DNA of 64,000 nt, taken from positions 62,001 through 126,000 of the forward strand of contig NZ_JABVEC010000012.1 in assembly GCF_014323705.1 (NCBI RefSeq), read 5' to 3'. The translations under genes were made by a program, and so were the position numbers. This document shows, one piece after another, positions 43,484 through 51,752 of the stretch; the stretch's first letter is position 1; the number at the start of each line of letters is the position of its first letter. The notes under the pieces were generated by a model. It saw only the letters and a program-made list of their open reading frames with translations, made no database searches and was not told the DNA's origin. This DNA comes from Actinomadura alba. Lineage in GTDB: Bacteria > Actinomycetota > Actinomycetes > Streptosporangiales > Streptosporangiaceae.

Positions 43484-43733
43484 CGCCCAGTCCGACATTT
43501 ACGAGCCCATCGGCGACCCGTACATGCCGACCTTCACCGGCAACACACCCGTCGAGTTTCGCCGGGCGCTCGGCACCGCGCGTGACTTCGTCGAGCGACC
43601 CGGCCATGAGCTGGAGATCGTCATGATCAATGCCTGGAACGAATGGACTGAGGGCAACTACCGCGAGCCCGATGTCGAGTACGGCATGGCCTACCTCGAC
43701 GCGCTGCGAGCGGTCAGCAAGGCACCGCGGTGA
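43484..43733 (+). pseudogene. GH99-like/WbsX glycoside hydrolase C-terminal fragment
   Basis: The frame ends [20 protein letters not shown] then [16 protein letters not shown]. The INAWNEW.EG..LEPD motif is the conserved end of WbsX/GH99-like enzymes. Upstream sequence ([17 protein letters not shown]) is not that of a full enzyme, so only the last 80 residues remain. Its stop overlaps the GH43-like start by 4 bp (GTGA). Confidence 0.65.
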
Positions 43734-45919
43734 GCGCCTACAGGGTCACCATCCGCACGCTGGTCTGGAATGCGGCGGTCGCACTCGGGCTACTCCTTTC
43801 CGTGTGCGCCATCCCCTTGGCGGCCCACGCAGAGGTCGCTGACAAGGCGACGACCAGCAGGAAGGCGACGGTCGTCAATGGCGACTCCCACGGCGCGACG
43901 ATCCGCTTCGACGTCGACGGTAACGCCATCGATGCGCACGACGGTGAGATCCAGCGGTTCGGTAACCACTACTACCTCTATGGCACCAGCTACGGCTGTG
44001 GCTTCGCGTGGCAGACACCAGACGCGCCATTCTGCGGCTTCCGGTCCTATGACTCCACCGACCTCGTCCACTGGCGCGACAACGGACCGCTCTTCGATGC
44101 CGACACCGCGTACTGGCAGCGCAGGTGCGACGGCGCTACCTATGGGTGCTTCCGGCCGCACGTTTTGCGCAACTCCGCCACCGGTCGTTACGTGCTGTGG
44201 GTCAACACGTACGACGTCGGCGTCGGCTACCACGTGTTCACGAGCGACTCACCGAGCGGGCCGTTCGTCGAGGAGCCCACGCCCCGGCTCGCCGTCAACG
44301 CCGACATCCCGCCAGGGGTCAACAACGGCGACGTCGACCTCTTCCGCGACCACGATGGGACCGGCTACATCGCGTTCACGGACTGGCGACAGGGCGGTGA
44401 TGTCGTAGTGGAGCGGCTCCGCGATGACTACCTCAGCGGGACCGGCGACCACGTCAGACTCGGGCTGCGCGCCGTCGAGGCGCCGTCGATGTTCGAGCGG
44501 AATGGCATCTACTACCTCACCGTGTCCGACCCGAACTGCGGCTACTGCACGACAGGTACGTCGTACCTGACCGCACCTTCGCCACTCGGACCGTGGACCG
44601 GCGCGCCGGCCACGGATCCTTACTGGTCGGTGGCGGACGGGCAACTGCTCGTAAAGGGCGGCGGCGTCGGGCTGAGCCGCGACGGCGCGAGCTGGACCGA
44701 CTACACGTTGCAAGCGCAGGTGACCCCACTGCAGACCGGAGGCGGCGGAACATATGCACAGGCCGGATGGGTGTTCCGTGCTAAGGGCCCGGGTGACGGC
44801 TATGCGTGGTTGCTCGGCAACTACCCGCATCAGGGAGCTGAGGGCGGCAACCTGACCAAGGTCGTCTTCCGCGGTGGTGGTGTGGCCAGCGCGACGGTGG
44901 TGAAGACGCCGATGCCGATCGTCGGCGGCCGGACCTATGCGGTGCGAACCGAGGTATCGGGCACCCGGATCCGTACCTGGGTGGATGGTGTCCTTATCGA
45001 CGAGACGACCGACCAGTCGCACACCGCCGGCCGGATCGGATTTCGGGAGAGCGGCGGCGCAGACGGGGAAACCGCCAGGTTCGACGACATACGGGTCACC
45101 GCGCCCGACGGCACAGTGCTGCTCGCCGATGACTTCTCTGGTGACCTGTCCCGCTGGGACCGCCAACCCGAGCGCAAAGGCATCCGGATCAGCAACGACT
45201 CCTGCCAGGGCCAGCCGGCGGACGTGGCTAAGCTGCCGGCCCGCGGCGGCCCGGTCTACCTCTACCAAAGCGATGTGTGGAACCACGGTGCCAGCAACGA
45301 GGCCCTCGCCCTGCACCACTGGGAGCCGCTGCGGTTCCGTGCCGACGGCAGCATAGAACCGCTACGGTGCGGAACGAGTTACGATCTTCCGCTGGCCGGT
45401 GTGCATGACGGAACCCCGGCGCCCGATCCTGAGCTGGATGCGACAACGGGTGACCTCGGCTTCCGCCCCCACTGCGATCTGAGCGGGCCCTACCAGCGAG
45501 CGCAGACGTTTACCGCGGGGCGGTCGGGGGTCCTCGACGAGGTCCGATTCACGGCGTTCCGTATCGGGCGGCCGCCCGGGCCGCTGGACCTCACGCTGAC
45601 GAGATTGGGGCCGGACGGCCGCCTTGGTCCCGCCCTCGTGACCCGGGCACTGAACACCGATCACGTCAGCTGGTCACCGGCCGAGGTCAGCGTCCACGCG
45701 GGCGTCCAAGTCAACGCGGGCGACCGGTTCGCGCTCGTGGCCAGATCATCTTCTGCCGCTGGCGGATGCTTCGGTATCGCCTACAGCGACGGGGACCCTT
45801 ACGACGGCGGCGGCGCGCTGTACAGCGCCGACGGCGGCACAACCTGGCGCTCAGAGCAGGGCCGGGACCTGCGCGTATCCACCTACATTGACTCGGGCCG
45901 CACCTCGGACAGACCGTGA
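43730..45919 (+). CDS. Secreted GH43-like glycosidase with an embedded concanavalin-like module
   Basis: 729 aa. Signal peptide 1-34 ([20 protein letters not shown]). Beta-propeller features follow: [20 protein letters not shown] with the catalytic-base Asp, [40 protein letters not shown] (Glu acid). From about residue 300 a laminin-G/DUF1080-like sandwich is inserted ([20 protein letters not shown] and following), then a carbohydrate-binding-like C-terminus ([20 protein letters not shown]). Substrate is probably a plant or microbial glycan; GH43_24-like beta-galactanases are the closest layout I know. Co-translated with a truncated GH99-like gene behind two LacI-type boxes. Confidence 0.75.
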   Translation: MSAYRVTIRTLVWNAAVALGLLLSVCAIPLAAHAEVADKATTSRKATVVNGDSHGATIRFDVDGNAIDAHDGEIQRFGNHYYLYGTSYGCGFAWQTPDAPFCGFRSYDSTDLVHWRDNGPLFDADTAYWQRRCDGATYGCFRPHVLRNSATGRYVLWVNTYDVGVGYHVFTSDSPSGPFVEEPTPRLAVNADIPPGVNNGDVDLFRDHDGTGYIAFTDWRQGGDVVVERLRDDYLSGTGDHVRLGLRAVEAPSMFERNGIYYLTVSDPNCGYCTTGTSYLTAPSPLGPWTGAPATDPYWSVADGQLLVKGGGVGLSRDGASWTDYTLQAQVTPLQTGGGGTYAQAGWVFRAKGPGDGYAWLLGNYPHQGAEGGNLTKVVFRGGGVASATVVKTPMPIVGGRTYAVRTEVSGTRIRTWVDGVLIDETTDQSHTAGRIGFRESGGADGETARFDDIRVTAPDGTVLLADDFSGDLSRWDRQPERKGIRISNDSCQGQPADVAKLPARGGPVYLYQSDVWNHGASNEALALHHWEPLRFRADGSIEPLRCGTSYDLPLAGVHDGTPAPDPELDATTGDLGFRPHCDLSGPYQRAQTFTAGRSGVLDEVRFTAFRIGRPPGPLDLTLTRLGPDGRLGPALVTRALNTDHVSWSPAEVSVHAGVQVNAGDRFALVARSSSAAGGCFGIAYSDGDPYDGGGALYSADGGTTWRSEQGRDLRVSTYIDSGRTSDRP

Positions 45920-45981
45920 CTCGCCGGTCGGCCACAGGCCGGACGGTGATGTTGGAGAGCCGCTGTGTCACAACCGTGATT

Positions 45982-46033
45982 CGTGACGTTGCGTGATGTC
46001 GGCGTACACGTGAACGTGCCTCGTAACGTCACG
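45982..46033. repeat. 9-bp inverted repeat upstream of the HEAT/MerR pair
   Basis: CGTGACGTT (45982-45990) and AACGTCACG (46025-46033), perfect arms 34 bases apart, about 75 bases upstream of the MerR-type promoter. It could be an operator or part of a terminator for the GH43-like gene. Confidence 0.4.
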
Positions 46034-46107
46034 CACGTCTCATCTGACTTGACAAGCACCGAACTCGGTGACAGAGGGTGCCTGGTGATCTCGCGGCGTG
46101 ACCCCGC

Positions 46108-46138
46108 TTGACCTTGACACGGTGACAAGGTCTTCACT
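46108..46138 (+). promoter_or_regulatory. MerR-type promoter with operator in a 19-bp spacer
   Basis: TTGACC (-35, 46108-46113) and TTCACT (-10, 46133-46138) are 19 bp apart. The spacer region holds a perfect dyad, GACCTTG - 9 nt - CAAGGTC (46110-46116 and 46126-46132). An overlong spacer filled by a dyad is the hallmark of MerR-activated promoters. The MerR-like gene two genes downstream is the likely activator, giving autoregulation. Confidence 0.65.
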
Positions 46139-46164
46139 GTGTCGAGGAGGGGGTCCCGATCACC

Positions 46165-46827
46165 ATGCCGAAACAGGACACGGATACAATTCGAGCTTTC
46201 CAGGGGCTGGAGGACAGCCGCTCGTCAGTGCGGCTGCGGGCAGCGCTAGCGGTCGGCACGACCCCTGACCCGCGGTTCATCGACAAGCTCATCGAACGAT
46301 GCGCGATCGAACCCGAATTCTACGTGCGCGACATGCTTACGTGGGCACTCACCCGCCACTCAGCATCAATGACGGTCCCAGTGCTTCTCAATGAAGTCCG
46401 CTCGGAGCGTGCGCAGGCACGAAGCCAGGCGTTGCACACGCTGTCCAAGATCGGGGATCGGCAAGCGTGGCCAGCGATCACACGGGCGCTTCTGTCCGAC
46501 GCTGACGATGAGGTGGCGCGGAGCGCTTGGCGGGCAGCGGTCGTGCTCGTGCCCGAAGGTGAAGAGCCCGAGTTGGCCGCAGTGTTGTCGACACAGCTCG
46601 GGCGCGGCGAACGTGAGACGCAGCTGAGCCTCAGCCGGGCGCTGATCGCGCTCGGTGAGGTGATTTTGCCAACTCTGCGCGCTGCGATGACGGATCTCGA
46701 CCCTCGCGTGCGCGAGCACGCGATCGCCACGGAACGGCTGTTGCGCGACCCGGATGCCGGATTCGAGTTCGCGATCGAGGAGGCGAAGCGCGTCGTAGCC
46801 CTCGGCAGGATCAGCCAGGAGGGGTGA
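46165..46827 (+). CDS. HEAT-repeat protein
   Basis: The 220-aa soluble protein consists of HEAT/PBS-lyase-like repeats (SSVRLRAALAVGTT, FYVRDMLTWALTRHS, AQARSQALHTLSKIGD, DEVARSAWRAAVVL, PRVREHAIATERLL). The ATG is 12 bases after AGGAGGGGG. HEAT proteins bind proteins or, in AlkC/AlkD types, DNA; no catalytic residues are evident. It lies 6 bp upstream of a MerR regulator that itself carries HEAT repeats, so the two probably act together. Confidence 0.75.
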   Translation: MPKQDTDTIRAFQGLEDSRSSVRLRAALAVGTTPDPRFIDKLIERCAIEPEFYVRDMLTWALTRHSASMTVPVLLNEVRSERAQARSQALHTLSKIGDRQAWPAITRALLSDADDEVARSAWRAAVVLVPEGEEPELAAVLSTQLGRGERETQLSLSRALIALGEVILPTLRAAMTDLDPRVREHAIATERLLRDPDAGFEFAIEEAKRVVALGRISQEG

Positions 46828-46833
46828 TAGGCA

Positions 46834-47838
46834 GTGTTGATCGGTGATGTGGCACGACGGTCCGGGGTCAGCGCCCGCATGCTCAGGCATTACGACTCGC
46901 TCGGCCTGGTGCGGCCAACGGGTCGTACCGACGCTGGCTATCGCCAGTACTCCAGCGAGGACATCCGGCGGATCTTCCATATCGAGAGCCTGCGGTCATT
47001 GGGGCTGTCGCTGCGTGAAGTCAGGCGCGCGCTCGATGATCCCGGCTTCACGCCCTCAGAGCTCGTCGACGACCTCATCCGCCAGACGCGAGAACGCATT
47101 GCGGGTGAGACCGAGCTGCTCACGCGACTCCGTCGGATCGGTGCCGCGGAACCCGCCGGCTGGGAGGACGTCCTCCAGATCGTTGCACTCCTCCAGGCGT
47201 TGGGGTCAAAGAGCCCTGGGAAGCGCCAGCGCGCGGCCTTGGCCTCAGTCGAAGAGGTTCCGGTGCCAGTGGAAGCACTGGTCGAGGCAGCGCTGAGCGA
47301 GACGGACCCGAACGTCGCCGGAGCCCTTCGTTGGGCTCTGGCGCAATCGGGCGATGGCGGATTGGCGCTGCTGGCGGAGGGCCTCGGCTCACCAGTAGCC
47401 GAGGTGCGGAAACGTGCCGTCCAGTCCATCGCTGAGATTCCGAACGGTAAGGCGACCGCACTGCTGCAGGACGCCCTCGCGAACCCCGACATCGTGGTCC
47501 GCAGGTGTGCAGCTCTGGCGCTCGGGGCACGTGGAGTAGCCGACGCGGTCCCGACGCTCATCGATATGATCGTCGAGGAGACGAATGACGTCGATGCAGC
47601 CGATGCACTGAGCGCGCTGGCGAGTCGTCCCGCGTTGGCGGATCAGATCGCCACCAGGCTCGTTGATTGCCTCGCCCACAGCACCGTTGAATCGTCTGCA
47701 CGTCGACGGCTGACACAGGCGCTCGCGGATATCCCGGGAATCACAGCGTCACGTGCCCTCGCAGATCTGTCACATGACGAAGACCGTGCCGTTGCGCTTA
47801 CTGCGAAATACATTCTCGGGATACGCAACGCACGATAA
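46834..47838 (+). CDS. MerR-family regulator fused to HEAT repeats
   Basis: 334 aa from a GTG (GGAGGGG upstream). An N-terminal MerR winged helix (LIGDVARRSGVSARMLRHYDSLG, YRQYSSEDIRRIFHIESLRSLG) and dimer helix reach residue 100. Residues 150-334 are HEAT repeats (EVRKRAVQSIAEI, IVVRRCAALALGARG, SSARRRLTQALADI). There is no Cys-rich metal site or drug-binding GyrI domain, so the HEAT array takes the sensor place. Probably controls its own operon through the MerR-type promoter at 46108-46138. Confidence 0.85.
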   Translation: MLIGDVARRSGVSARMLRHYDSLGLVRPTGRTDAGYRQYSSEDIRRIFHIESLRSLGLSLREVRRALDDPGFTPSELVDDLIRQTRERIAGETELLTRLRRIGAAEPAGWEDVLQIVALLQALGSKSPGKRQRAALASVEEVPVPVEALVEAALSETDPNVAGALRWALAQSGDGGLALLAEGLGSPVAEVRKRAVQSIAEIPNGKATALLQDALANPDIVVRRCAALALGARGVADAVPTLIDMIVEETNDVDAADALSALASRPALADQIATRLVDCLAHSTVESSARRRLTQALADIPGITASRALADLSHDEDRAVALTAKYILGIRNAR

Positions 47839-47920
47839 CGGATCTTTCCTGGGGTGCTGTGTGCGTGGGGCCCAGTTGCAGTTGCCGCCCTGGACGTGTC
47901 CAGACGGCCGCTACGCCTGT

Positions 47921-50029
47921 TCACCGGCCTGAAACGCTCCCCGAAAAGTGCTTCTGATCCGACAGGTGCTTTTGAAGTTCGATATTCCGGAACTGGTAGA
48001 AAGGTCCTTCGGTGCGCAGCAGGCCCAACCGGTGGGCGTCCTCAAGGAAGCCCATGGCCCGCAGAGGCAGCACCCCTTTGGACGCGAGCCGGGGGACGGT
48101 GAGGCTATAGGCCAGCCAGGCATGGTGTCGCCCCTTGATGAGCTCGATCAGCAACCCCAGGAGCAACCCACCCGCGAACGCACCGATGAGACTGATCCCA
48201 ACGTTCCAGAGAAGGATCACGGCCATGATTCCGATCGCGATTCCGATGACGACCTGGACGAGCGTGAGGTTTCTGTCGGCCCGCCACGTAGCACGCGGAG
48301 ATCGTGCCGTGGTGGCAGTGGTGGGGTGCTCGAACCGGGGCACTCCGAGCATGAACACGAAGACGAGCCCGGTCAGGAGGCCGATCTGCATCGCGTACAG
48401 ACCTGACTCACCTATGCGCCAGCCCACAAAAGCACCCAGGAGCCCGATGATCAGTGTCTCAATGATCGTACGAAGGACAAGGGGGCGCTTTCCACGGAGC
48501 CGGAGATCGACATATCCAGGTGTCTGCGTGAACCATGATCCGGTCGTGAGCATCAGCACGAGCGCGGAAAGGAGGCCCACCACTGCTCCGACCACCGGCA
48601 CCGTCAGGGCGCCGAACGTGAGCCCGGCCAGCAGTCCGTACCCGAGGCTGACCGTCAACCGGATCGAACGAGTTGGGGTGTAGCGCGCGAGATGCCACCA
48701 GGCCATACCGTGGGTGTCCGCGCCGGTGACCGCGAGCTGGCGCGCGAGGTAGGTGAGCCACCGGTGCACCTGGTCAGGCTCCCAGGAGTGGTACGGCCGG
48801 AAGGGCTGGACCGGGTCGTCGGCAGGAGGGCGTGACTTGACGAGTTCGGGGATGAGCCGGTCGCACAGGTGGTCGCGCAGGTCGGACGGATCCCCGTGCC
48901 CGAGATTCAGCAGCGGTTTCGGGTCCACTCTGGAGGCGACGTAGGCGATGCGCACGAGCCACAAGCCCAGAGCTGTCGAGGTGACCTCGAGCAGGGCGGG
49001 AGCGGAGCCGTCCCGCAACGCGTCCAGAACGTGTGACCAGGTGGCGGGAGGCCGGGGCGGAAGGCATGCCTGGAGATAATCGGCGGCCGCTCCGGGGGAA
49101 AGGGGCCGCGGTTCGATGACCGCCGCCGCGGTGAGCACGTCACCGACCACGTTGACCGATTCCGCGAACTGGGCCGTACGGCAGGTGAGGATCAGCTGAT
49201 CGTCCCCGCTCATCGACCGGTTCAGCGCGGCGAGGATGTCAGCCCTGGTCTCGTCGGACAGCTCGTCGAGCCCGTCAAGGACGGGCAGCACCTCACCGCG
49301 GTACGCAAGTGTTCGTGGGGTGTCCGGCGGCATTCCCTCCGCGCGTAGCGCTGGATAATCCATCCTGAGGCATTCCGCCAACCAGTCCCGTAGCTGAGGG
49401 CGGGCTTTGGTGTCCCATCGCGCCGCCGACAGGAGGACCGGAACGGGTTCACCGGGACGCCGTGTCCTCAGCAGCTCCATGAGCAGTTGTACAGCCAGGG
49501 TCGTCTTTCCCACGCCCGGCCCGCCGAGAATCACCAGGCGCCGGCATCGGAGCGTACGGAAGTCGTTGACCATGGCGGTGATGTGCCCGCTGAGGCTGGG
49601 AAACGCCACGGCTCCCTCGGCGATGAGACGGGGGTGGTCCATCAGTTCTTCGTGTTCGGTCGATCGCCAGGGCACCGGGATGGGCTCGGGGTCCCCGAGC
49701 GACCGGAGGACCGTCTCCTCCTTCCACTGCTCGGTCACCAGGCCCGCAAGAATGTCTTTGGCGGTGCTGATTTCGGTGGTTGTGGAGGCGCCCAGGGGTC
49801 CGGTGGCCTTCCGCCACCAGCCCAGCAGCAGCATTGACCCGTTGAAGAGCGCGATGAGGCCACCCAGTGTCGACACGATCGACCCGAACCCGACGGCCAT
49901 GCCCTTCCCAGACCCATGCCCGAAGTCCGGCGCCCACTTGAAGAGTACGGGTGCCAGTACCAGGAGACAGACCCCTAACACCATTAAGGCTACGACTTGA
50001 AAATTTTTCTGCGAGCGTCGTCTCTGCAT
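47921..50029 (-). CDS. Membrane-anchored NACHT-domain NTPase
   Basis: 702 aa from the first ATG (50029). Two N-terminal membrane helices (residues 12-30 and 46-70) and a linker lead to a NACHT domain with P-loop ILGGPGVGKTT (167-177) and Walker B VLPVLDGLDE (248-257), and the winged-helix-like region after it. From about residue 470 a C-terminal block of six or more membrane helices follows (LTFGALTVPVVGAVVGLL, VVIGIAIGIMAVILLWNVG, LIGAFAGGLLLGLLIELI). NACHT STAND ATPases include bacterial anti-phage sensors; the double membrane layout is common in actinobacteria and of unknown role. It follows the YcaO gene on the same strand. Confidence 0.8.
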   Translation of the reverse strand: MQRRRSQKNFQVVALMVLGVCLLVLAPVLFKWAPDFGHGSGKGMAVGFGSIVSTLGGLIALFNGSMLLLGWWRKATGPLGASTTTEISTAKDILAGLVTEQWKEETVLRSLGDPEPIPVPWRSTEHEELMDHPRLIAEGAVAFPSLSGHITAMVNDFRTLRCRRLVILGGPGVGKTTLAVQLLMELLRTRRPGEPVPVLLSAARWDTKARPQLRDWLAECLRMDYPALRAEGMPPDTPRTLAYRGEVLPVLDGLDELSDETRADILAALNRSMSGDDQLILTCRTAQFAESVNVVGDVLTAAAVIEPRPLSPGAAADYLQACLPPRPPATWSHVLDALRDGSAPALLEVTSTALGLWLVRIAYVASRVDPKPLLNLGHGDPSDLRDHLCDRLIPELVKSRPPADDPVQPFRPYHSWEPDQVHRWLTYLARQLAVTGADTHGMAWWHLARYTPTRSIRLTVSLGYGLLAGLTFGALTVPVVGAVVGLLSALVLMLTTGSWFTQTPGYVDLRLRGKRPLVLRTIIETLIIGLLGAFVGWRIGESGLYAMQIGLLTGLVFVFMLGVPRFEHPTTATTARSPRATWRADRNLTLVQVVIGIAIGIMAVILLWNVGISLIGAFAGGLLLGLLIELIKGRHHAWLAYSLTVPRLASKGVLPLRAMGFLEDAHRLGLLRTEGPFYQFRNIELQKHLSDQKHFSGSVSGR

Positions 50030-50143
50030 AAAGCCATCGTCTGACCGTGCGGTTTTATCGCGTAACCAGCAGTCCGCAAGCGGCAGGTTGATTGAGCACA
50101 AAGGCTCGCACGCAGTCCAATATAAAGGTCAAACTGAGGTATA

Positions 50144-51487
50144 TCAGGGCTGCTCGTCCCGGACGGCGGCTCGGCCTCGGGGCCCGGGCACAACGAGGTT
50201 GCCGCCGGTGATGAGCATGAAGCGCTCCAGGCCGGGCACGAGCACGTGCACGGCGGTGATCTCTGCGCGGAGGGTGGCCACGGTACGTGCGTACGGTGGG
50301 TGGCCGTGCGCCGCCAGGATGGCGATCAGCCTGCGCAGCTGGGCGGCAGGATCGGGCAGGCGACCGGCCGGGGTGCAGGGCACCGCGCGGGCACCGCGCA
50401 GGTGATCGGTGAGGTCGAACCGTCCGCAGGCGTACAAGGCGGGGTGGCCGGTGAGCCCCGTCAGGTCGCCACGGGGCGTGTCGCCCGGTTCCCTCAGGGC
50501 CTCGCCCACGGTGGTCTGGAGGAGCTCGGTGAGCGCTCGCCAGGCGGCATGGGTCGAGCTGAGGGAGGTGCCCGCACCGCGCCGGTGCGGGCGTCCGCCG
50601 GCCGGAGCGGTGTACGCGAGCATGCTCGGCACCCCGAGGTCGCTCGTGATGTCCAGCAGGAACACCGGAGAGCCGGTGAACCGCTCGGCCGCCGCATAGG
50701 CGCTCGCGAGCTCGCCAGGGAGGGACGCCGGGTCGATCACGGTGGGCCGGAAGCCGTCCGCGCCGAGGAAGGCGCGCACCAGGAACAGCGACAGGGCGTC
50801 GCGTTCGATGGCCTCGTTGACAGCGTGCAACAGCGCCTCGGCCGCGGTGACGCCGATGGCGGAGCCGCTGTTGCAGCTGTACCGCATCAGGTCGCCGTAG
50901 TCACAGGTGTCCGCGGCCTGCTCGCGAAGCCGGTCGCCCTCCGCCTCGAGATACCAGGGAGCCGACAGGAACAGCGGCACCAGGATCTCCGGGCCTCCTC
51001 CCAGCGGGCGGTAGCGGTGACAGGCCAGCCGCCGGGCCGGTGTCCGGCCCAACAGTACTGAGCAAGCCTCATGTCTCAGCGGCCCGGCCGCGAGCCGAGC
51101 GGAGCCGACCAGTTCCACGGCTGACGGGTCGAACAGGTCCGGACCGGTGAGGTAGTGCTCAAGTGCCTCGAACACCGCACCGATCCGGGCCTCGTCACGC
51201 CGTCCCTTGCCCATCCCCTGGGCCGTCGCCGGCGCGCCCCCGTCGCCCGTACGCATCCGGCACGACCAGGCAGTCGGCTCACCACCCCGACCCAGATCGG
51301 TCAGCTCAGGTCGCATGCCGAAGTCGGCCAGCGCCGCCATCACCCGCTTCGCGGCCTCCGCCAGCGGGACCACGCGCTCCACCGGGAGCCGGTCACCGCT
51401 CCTTCGCTCCAGCCCGCATACCCGGGCCGTCCTCTTTATCGCCGCTGAGACGGTAGGGCGCGGAGACGGTCGTATTACTCGCCGCAC
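50144..51487 (-). CDS. YcaO-family protein (azoline/thioamide-type cyclodehydratase)
   Basis: The 447-aa YcaO domain has ATP-binding signatures GAVFEALEHYLTG (about residue 105), CNSGSAIGVTAAEALLHAVNEAIERDAL (about 205) and the C-terminal AVHVLVPGLERF. TOMM-type YcaO enzymes phosphorylate peptide backbone amides to form azolines, thioamides or amidines. No E1/ocin-ThiF partner, TfuA or dehydrogenase is adjacent. The chosen GTG start lies inside the end of a small upstream gene, which makes the latter a candidate substrate. No ribosome site precedes the GTG, so coupling or a later start is possible. Confidence 0.8.
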   Translation of the reverse strand: MRRVIRPSPRPTVSAAIKRTARVCGLERRSGDRLPVERVVPLAEAAKRVMAALADFGMRPELTDLGRGGEPTAWSCRMRTGDGGAPATAQGMGKGRRDEARIGAVFEALEHYLTGPDLFDPSAVELVGSARLAAGPLRHEACSVLLGRTPARRLACHRYRPLGGGPEILVPLFLSAPWYLEAEGDRLREQAADTCDYGDLMRYSCNSGSAIGVTAAEALLHAVNEAIERDALSLFLVRAFLGADGFRPTVIDPASLPGELASAYAAAERFTGSPVFLLDITSDLGVPSMLAYTAPAGGRPHRRGAGTSLSSTHAAWRALTELLQTTVGEALREPGDTPRGDLTGLTGHPALYACGRFDLTDHLRGARAVPCTPAGRLPDPAAQLRRLIAILAAHGHPPYARTVATLRAEITAVHVLVPGLERFMLITGGNLVVPGPRGRAAVRDEQP

Positions 51488-51524
51488 GATTTCTGCGTGT
51501 TACTCGCCGCACGATTTCTGCGTG
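51475..51524. repeat. 25-bp perfect tandem duplication at the YcaO start
   Basis: Copies at 51475-51499 and 51500-51524 are identical (TTACTCGCCGCACGATTTCT and on). Because 25 is not a multiple of three, the duplication shifts the frame of the small upstream gene at its C-terminus and supplies its stop codon. Confidence 0.9.
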
Positions 51525-51657
51525 CTCCCTTCCCTGCCCGCTGAACGGCGGCCCTCGCGCCAAGCAGCTCTTCCAGCCGCTCACGTTCGGCTTCGGTCAG
51601 CGTCTGACGACGGCTGTCCAGGGACTCGCACCTCTTGAAGTCCACACGGTTACCCAT
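51475..51657 (-). CDS. Small peptide gene overlapping ycaO, candidate RiPP precursor
   Basis: 60 aa, from ATG 51657 with a good GAGGAG site, starting MGNRVDFKRCESLDSRRQTL. A Glu-rich helical stretch (TEAERERLEELLGARAAV, residues 21-38) resembles a leader peptide, and the end (RRNRAASNTQKSCGE) holds Ser, Thr and Cys. It overlaps the YcaO start by 13 bp, so the two are translated together. A 25-bp duplication has altered its last residues. Precursor function is inferred from size and position only; a regulatory small protein is the alternative. Confidence 0.5.
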   Translation of the reverse strand: MGNRVDFKRCESLDSRRQTLTEAERERLEELLGARAAVQRAGKGARRNRAASNTQKSCGE

Positions 51658-51752
51658 GAGAATTGCTCCTCACATGTGCGAGACTTAGATTCATTCCCCG
51701 GAACAAGCCGGACGAACATTGACGATGGTGTGGATCGAACCCAGCCCGCCCG

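Noticed and set aside
46165..47838. HEAT proteins as AlkD-type DNA glycosylases
   Set aside because: The W-D-L-V-D active-site signature present in the AlkD-like protein at 14646-15350 is absent here.
50030..50101. TTG-started extension of the NACHT gene
   Set aside because: TTG start without a ribosome site; the added 24 residues are not family-like. The ATG at 50029 was used.
51475..51524. Tandem 25-bp repeat as a CRISPR or VNTR array
   Set aside because: Only two directly abutting copies without spacers.
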